The position numbers and the translations under genes are program-made. The notes below the pieces were generated by a model. That model was given only the letters and a program-made list of their open reading frames with translations, was not told where the DNA came from and ran no database searches. A stretch of 10,000 nucleotides of DNA. It comes from Rheinheimera sp. Lineage in GTDB: Bacteria; Pseudomonadota; Gammaproteobacteria; Enterobacterales; Alteromonadaceae. The stretch's first letter is position 1. Each line of letters opens with the position of its first letter. The stretch covers positions 1-10,000 of the forward strand of contig NZ_JAIWOI010000253.1 of the NCBI RefSeq assembly GCF_020217005.1. Reading direction: 5' to 3'. Of the stretch, positions 6,759 through 10,000 are shown piece by piece.

Positions 6759-6837
6759 ATATGCTATTCACTTGATTACAAGGCTGAACACAGAGGGTAA
6801 ACTTAGCTTTTATGATCTTTAGTGAGTTCAATAGCTT

Positions 6838-7848
6838 ATGTTCAAAGTTTTAGCGCTACCTCTTTTATTTGTTTCAGGTCAGTTACTCGCAGCCACTACA
6901 GCAATAACGCAGTTGGACTTTGCTCAATTCACTAAGCAGATCAAGGAAAACGTTGCTGGGCGACCGGCTTTTCAGGGAACAGCCTTGTTGATGCAGGGGA
7001 CTGACATCCTCTGGAGCTATCAGTATGGAGCTACCGCGGCCGGCAAACCTTTTGGACAGCACAGCGCCTTTTTTGTCGGCTCCATCAGTAAAACTTTAGC
7101 AGCTTTGCTGGTTATGCAGCAGGTAGAGCGTGGTACTTTGGATTTGCAGGCGCCTGTTCAGCGTTATTTACCCAAACTTCAACAGCAGTGGGCAAGCTCA
7201 GTGCGGCTTGCAGATTTATTAAGTCATACCTCTGGTCTGGTTGATCTTCAGACTCAGCAAAATTATGGTCAATTTCGGTATAACAATTTAAATTTTCAAC
7301 TGCTTGGACAAATACTGACGGCTGTCACACAACGGCCTTATGCTGAACTGGCCTCAGAACTGTTGCACTCCTGCCAGATGCAAAATGCTGGTTTTGAAGT
7401 GAAGCCTGATACGGTCAGTCAAGGCTGGCAGGAAGAGCAAGGGCAGTTAAAAGCCATCACAGGTTTTATGCCGATCGAAGCACAGCCTAGTGGTGGTTTG
7501 ATCGCCTCTGCTGCAGACATTGGCCTGTTACCTTTGTGTTTGCAACAGCAGTTGAGTAAAACCAGCCTGAGCCAAATGAGTCAAGCTGTGGTGTTACGCC
7601 AGCACAGGTGGGGACAAATCTATTACGGTTATGGCATGCAAATTAGCCAGACTGCAGCTGGTACTGAATGGAGCCATGGCGGTTATATTCCAGGTTATGT
7701 GTCGGTATTTAATTATTACCCTGAGCATCAATTGACTCTGGTGGTGTTGGAGAACCAGGCCTTGGATCCCGCTGACTTTGGCAGAGTGGCTTATTACCAT
7801 GATAAATTACGAGAGCTGGTGATTAGCAACCTCAGCCAGTACCACTAA
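6838..7848 (+). CDS. Exported serine hydrolase, beta-lactamase / DD-peptidase-like (S12 family)
   Basis: A 336-residue protein with a signal peptide (residues 1-18, cleavage likely after LLA). The three motifs of penicillin-recognising serine enzymes are present: SxxK as S82-I-S-K85 within FFVGSISKTLAALL, YxN as Y148-N-N150, and HGG at 280-282 in the place of KTG. LLSHTSGL (127-134) is the usual surrounding segment of class C-like and esterase-type members. HGG in place of KTG is common in the broad beta-lactamase-related family of esterases and peptidases, so antibiotic resistance should not be assumed. The Shine-Dalgarno site is weak. It lies 79 bases after the first hydrolase and nine bases before the PldB-like gene. 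The family is firm; the substrate (peptidoglycan peptide, ester or lipid) is open. Confidence 0.9.
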   Translation: MFKVLALPLLFVSGQLLAATTAITQLDFAQFTKQIKENVAGRPAFQGTALLMQGTDILWSYQYGATAAGKPFGQHSAFFVGSISKTLAALLVMQQVERGTLDLQAPVQRYLPKLQQQWASSVRLADLLSHTSGLVDLQTQQNYGQFRYNNLNFQLLGQILTAVTQRPYAELASELLHSCQMQNAGFEVKPDTVSQGWQEEQGQLKAITGFMPIEAQPSGGLIASAADIGLLPLCLQQQLSKTSLSQMSQAVVLRQHRWGQIYYGYGMQISQTAAGTEWSHGGYIPGYVSVFNYYPEHQLTLVVLENQALDPADFGRVAYYHDKLRELVISNLSQYH

Positions 7849-7857
7849 GGACTATTT

Positions 7858-8889
7858 ATGAAATTCAGATATTCATTACTGACGGCTGCACTTTGTTGTG
7901 GTTTGCTTACACAGCAAACACGGGCAAATGATAATTTTGCGGTACGGTACCAACAGCAGGTAGCGCCGTTTTGGCAAGCCGTGCAGCCCAGGCAACTGAG
8001 TTTACCGGATGGAACTACTTTGCCTTACGTATTGATTAAACCTGCCCAATTTAAAGCCACTGTGGTGGTGGTCAATGGTCGCACTGAATCCTATATGAAG
8101 TATCAGGAATTAGCCTATGAACTGACACAGCAGGGATTTCGGGTACTCATGTTTGATCACCGTGGCCAGGGCTTATCCGCTCGTTTAACCGATAATCCAC
8201 ACAAAGGCCATATTAATAATTTTCAGCAGTATGTAGATGACATGCATCAGTTGATCAGTAATGTTTTGCTGGCGGATCAAGGCAAGCAGCCCTTGTATCT
8301 GTTAGGGCACTCTATGGGGGGCGCTATCAGTACCTTGTATCTGGAACAACATCCTGATGTTTTTCAAAAAGCGGCGTTGTCGGCTCCGATGTTAGGTATT
8401 AATGGTAAGTTGCTGTATGACGAGATGGATGCCTGTCGTTTGGCTAGTGTTGTCAGTGTGTTTTCGACTCAAGGCTATGCTGGTTTTACCGAGAAGCCCT
8501 ATAGCGAGGGGCCTTTTGAGACGAACGAGCTAACAGGCTCACAACCACGTTATCAATGGATGCAAACTTTATATCAGGATAATCCGCAGCTGCAGTTAGG
8601 TGGCGCCACCTGGGGGTGGCTGGAGCAAGCTTGTGCTGTATTACCTCAAATGCAGCAACACGCAGCTGCAATCAAAACCCCTGTGCTACTGATGCAGGCA
8701 GAACTGGACAGCATAGTCTCAGCAGCTGCACAGCAGGAGTTTTGTTCTGTATTGGCTGCGAATCCGAACTCAGGTTGTATCGGCGGCGTGCAGCAGATTA
8801 AAGGTGCCAGGCACGAGCTACTGTTTGAGCAGGATCAGATACGTAAGCAGGTTGTTGACAAAATACTTACGCATTTTGCAGCGCAGTAA
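7858..8889 (+). CDS. pldB: PldB-like lysophospholipase (alpha/beta hydrolase, S33-type)
   Basis: A 343-residue protein, about the length of E. coli PldB, which deacylates lysophospholipids at the membrane. Strong PldB hallmarks are seen: VNGRTESYMKYQELAYEL (72-89), FDHRGQGLSARL (99-110), HINNFQQYVDDM (118-129), LGHSMGGAISTLYLEQHP (149-166, nucleophile Ser 152), LLMQAELDSIV (277-287, acid Asp 284) and GARHELLFEQD (316-326, His 319). Unlike the usual PldB, it begins with a clear signal peptide (MKFRYSLLTAALCCGLLTQQ, with cleavage likely near residue 23), so it acts outside the cytoplasm. The binding site AAGGA (7847-7851) overlaps the stop codon of the preceding gene, so translation is coupled. 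Related monoacylglycerol lipases are the alternative, but the segments listed favour PldB. Confidence 0.9.
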   Translation: MKFRYSLLTAALCCGLLTQQTRANDNFAVRYQQQVAPFWQAVQPRQLSLPDGTTLPYVLIKPAQFKATVVVVNGRTESYMKYQELAYELTQQGFRVLMFDHRGQGLSARLTDNPHKGHINNFQQYVDDMHQLISNVLLADQGKQPLYLLGHSMGGAISTLYLEQHPDVFQKAALSAPMLGINGKLLYDEMDACRLASVVSVFSTQGYAGFTEKPYSEGPFETNELTGSQPRYQWMQTLYQDNPQLQLGGATWGWLEQACAVLPQMQQHAAAIKTPVLLMQAELDSIVSAAAQQEFCSVLAANPNSGCIGGVQQIKGARHELLFEQDQIRKQVVDKILTHFAAQ

Positions 8890-8950
8890 CAGTCGTAGTC
8901 AGTGAGCTGCAACTGTCACAGCTCTACATGGATAAATAAATGTGAGACTA

Positions 8951-8978
8951 AATAAAAAGGCCACCGAAAGGTGGCCTT
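8951..8978 (-). terminator. Intrinsic terminator of rne, possibly bidirectional
   Basis: A nine-base stem AAGGCCACC / GGTGGCCTT (8957-8965 and 8970-8978) closed by a GAAA loop on the plus strand. On the minus strand the stem runs into TTTTTATT, giving a strong terminator 21 bases after the rne stop. On the plus strand only GGTTTATG follows, so it would end the hydrolase transcripts less efficiently. Confidence 0.88.
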
Positions 8979-8999
8979 GGTTTATGACTAGTATGTTAT

Positions 9000-10000
9000 T
9001 TAGTCCACTGAACCAGGTTTAGTCATAGGCGCTACGCTCATCTGACGAGCAGAGGCAGAGCCTGCCGGACGTTCTGAGCTAATCACCTGCGGACGTTCGC
9101 TGTTATCCATAGCTGTAGGTTGGACTATAGCGGCGGTTTCAGCTTTTACCTGCGGTTTGGTCATATCAGCAGTGACCATTTTGGCGTATCTGTTGCCTGT
9201 AGCGACAGGTGCTTTGACCTCAGCTACTGCTTTTTTCACAGGAGCTTTCCGGGTTTTTGCTTTTGGTGCTTCTTCAGTCGTTTCAACCACAGCTGCCGTT
9301 TCAGCAGCCGCAGGAGCGGATTCTGCTACTGGCGCAGGTTCAGCAGCCGCAGGAGCGGACTCTGTTACTGGCGCAGGTTCAGCAGCCACAGGAGCGGATT
9401 CTGTTGCTGGTGCAGGTTCAGCAGCCACAGGAGCGGATTCTGTTGCTGGTGCAGGTTCAGCAGCCACAGGAGCTGTTTCTGCTGCCAGCGCAGGTTCCGC
9501 TGCTACTGGAGCTGTTTCTGATGCTGGCGCAGGTTCCGCTGCTACTGGAGCTGTTTCTGATGCTGGCGCAGGTTCCGCTGCTACTGGAGCTGTTTCTGAA
9601 GCTGGCGCAGGTTCAGCTGCAACTGGAGCTGTTTCTGCTGCTGGCACAGGTTCAGCTGCTACTGGGGCCGTTGTTGCCACCGGCGCTGTTTCTGTTACCG
9701 CTTCAGCAATTGGCAGATCCAACTGTTGTTCAGTACTTACTGGGTTATCCAGATCTTCAGGGTAACGGGCTGCCAAAGCTTCTTCTGCTTCTTGATCCTG
9801 TTGCTCTTTTTTACGTTTCTGACCAGCAGCACGTAAATGACGAGGTGAGCGACGGCTGCGGCTGCGGCCTTCAGCTGCTTCTTTCTCAGCATCTGTGTCT
9901 TCTGTCTCAGTCAGATCTGCGGCCGGAGCGTCAACAACTTCGGGCAGAACACTAGTTTCTGTCACTGCGCTGGTCTCAATGACTGGCGCTGTAACTGTAG
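9000..10000 (-). CDS. rne: Ribonuclease E, C-terminal scaffold part
   Basis: This is the 3' end of a minus-strand gene, open through the right edge. RNase E is the membrane-associated endonuclease that organises the RNA degradosome; its catalytic half lies outside the window. What is seen is the non-catalytic tail. An arginine-rich segment near 9815-9875 (RSRSRRSPRHLRAAGQKRKK) matches the RNA-binding RRSPRHLRxSGQRRRR region of E. coli RNase E. It is followed by a long Ala/Pro/Glu repeat tail and a basic stretch (KAKTRKAPVKK). The end, SVAPMTKPGSVD, resembles the APMTR-type segment in the C-terminal tail of E. coli RNase E. Apparent starts such as GTG 9963-9965 are internal. The call rests on the arginine-rich motif and the C-terminus, as the rest is low-complexity. 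Confidence 0.85.
   Translation of the reverse strand, partial: TVTAPVIETSAVTETSVLPEVVDAPAADLTETEDTDAEKEAAEGRSRSRRSPRHLRAAGQKRKKEQQDQEAEEALAARYPEDLDNPVSTEQQLDLPIAEAVTETAPVATTAPVAAEPVPAAETAPVAAEPAPASETAPVAAEPAPASETAPVAAEPAPASETAPVAAEPALAAETAPVAAEPAPATESAPVAAEPAPATESAPVAAEPAPVTESAPAAAEPAPVAESAPAAAETAAVVETTEEAPKAKTRKAPVKKAVAEVKAPVATGNRYAKMVTADMTKPQVKAETAAIVQPTAMDNSERPQVISSERPAGSASARQMSVAPMTKPGSVD
9285..9674 (-). repeat. Ten tandem 39-bp (13-residue) repeats in the RNase E tail
   Basis: Ten contiguous units with consensus E-[TS]-APVAAEPAPA-[ST], giving an acidic, Pro/Ala-rich disordered tail. At DNA level there are two homogenised blocks. Units at 9374-9412 and 9413-9451 are identical. Units at 9491-9529 and 9530-9568 are identical, and the one at 9569-9607 differs by a single base. 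The blocks use different synonymous codons for the same residues, so they amplified separately. There are no spacers between units, so this is not a CRISPR array. Confidence 0.95.

Noticed and set aside
8904..8924. Inverted repeat GAGCTG / CAGCTC after the PldB-like gene
   Set aside because: A six-base stem with a nine-base loop and no T-run; the better terminator lies 33 bases further on.
9285..9674. CRISPR array
   Set aside because: The repeats are contiguous, in frame and coding, with no unique spacers.
9120..9955. Several long plus-strand open frames rich in Ala/Gly/Ser, Gln/Leu or Cys/Arg/Phe
   Set aside because: They are antisense shadows of the rne repeat array. The 39-bp unit is a multiple of three, so frames stay open in all registers; no ribosome binding site or family resemblance is seen.

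Overview
The window looks like a chromosomal segment of a gammaproteobacterium with medium GC content. The C-terminal part of RNase E, a PldB-type lysophospholipase, a ToxR/CadC-like membrane regulator with a PD40 propeller, and a PecM-like exporter together point to the Alteromonadales/Chromatiales side, for example a Rheinheimera- or Alishewanella-like organism. That placement is inference, because no rRNA or other marker is present. I see no phage, IS element, tRNA or CRISPR array.

Left part (1-2000): the 5' part of an exported amidase (minus strand, running off the left edge) is followed by a small BON-domain lipoprotein gene (minus). Divergent from these is a DUF4440/NTF2-like gene, and directly abutting its stop codon lies a decayed GNAT acetyltransferase. 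The remnant has an in-frame stop at codon 4, its N- and C-terminal halves are in different frames, its acetyl-CoA-binding core is missing, and a (GCAAA)8 tract sits at the junction.

Second part (2006-3475): a compact transcription unit. It opens with a near-perfect SoxR operator embedded in a promoter with a 19-bp spacer, followed by a PecM-like EamA/DMT exporter, a small NTF2-like protein and a strong intrinsic terminator. The layout suggests that a redox-active compound switches on an exporter and an accessory protein. This is the most interesting system here.

Third part (3493-8889): a membrane-anchored winged-helix regulator (wHTH, one membrane helix, periplasmic PD40 propeller) is transcribed divergently from three exported hydrolases. 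These are an alpha/beta hydrolase with an atypical nucleophile elbow, a serine beta-lactamase/DD-peptidase-like S12 enzyme, and a PldB-like lysophospholipase tightly coupled to the S12 gene. The divergent intergenic region holds two perfect dyads that could be operators. Regulation of the hydrolases by the regulator is inferred from layout only.

Right edge (8951-10000): a terminator, then the minus-strand 3' end of rne. It encodes the arginine-rich RNA-binding segment and a disordered Ala/Pro/Glu tail built from ten 13-residue (39-bp) tandem repeats. The gene continues past the right edge.
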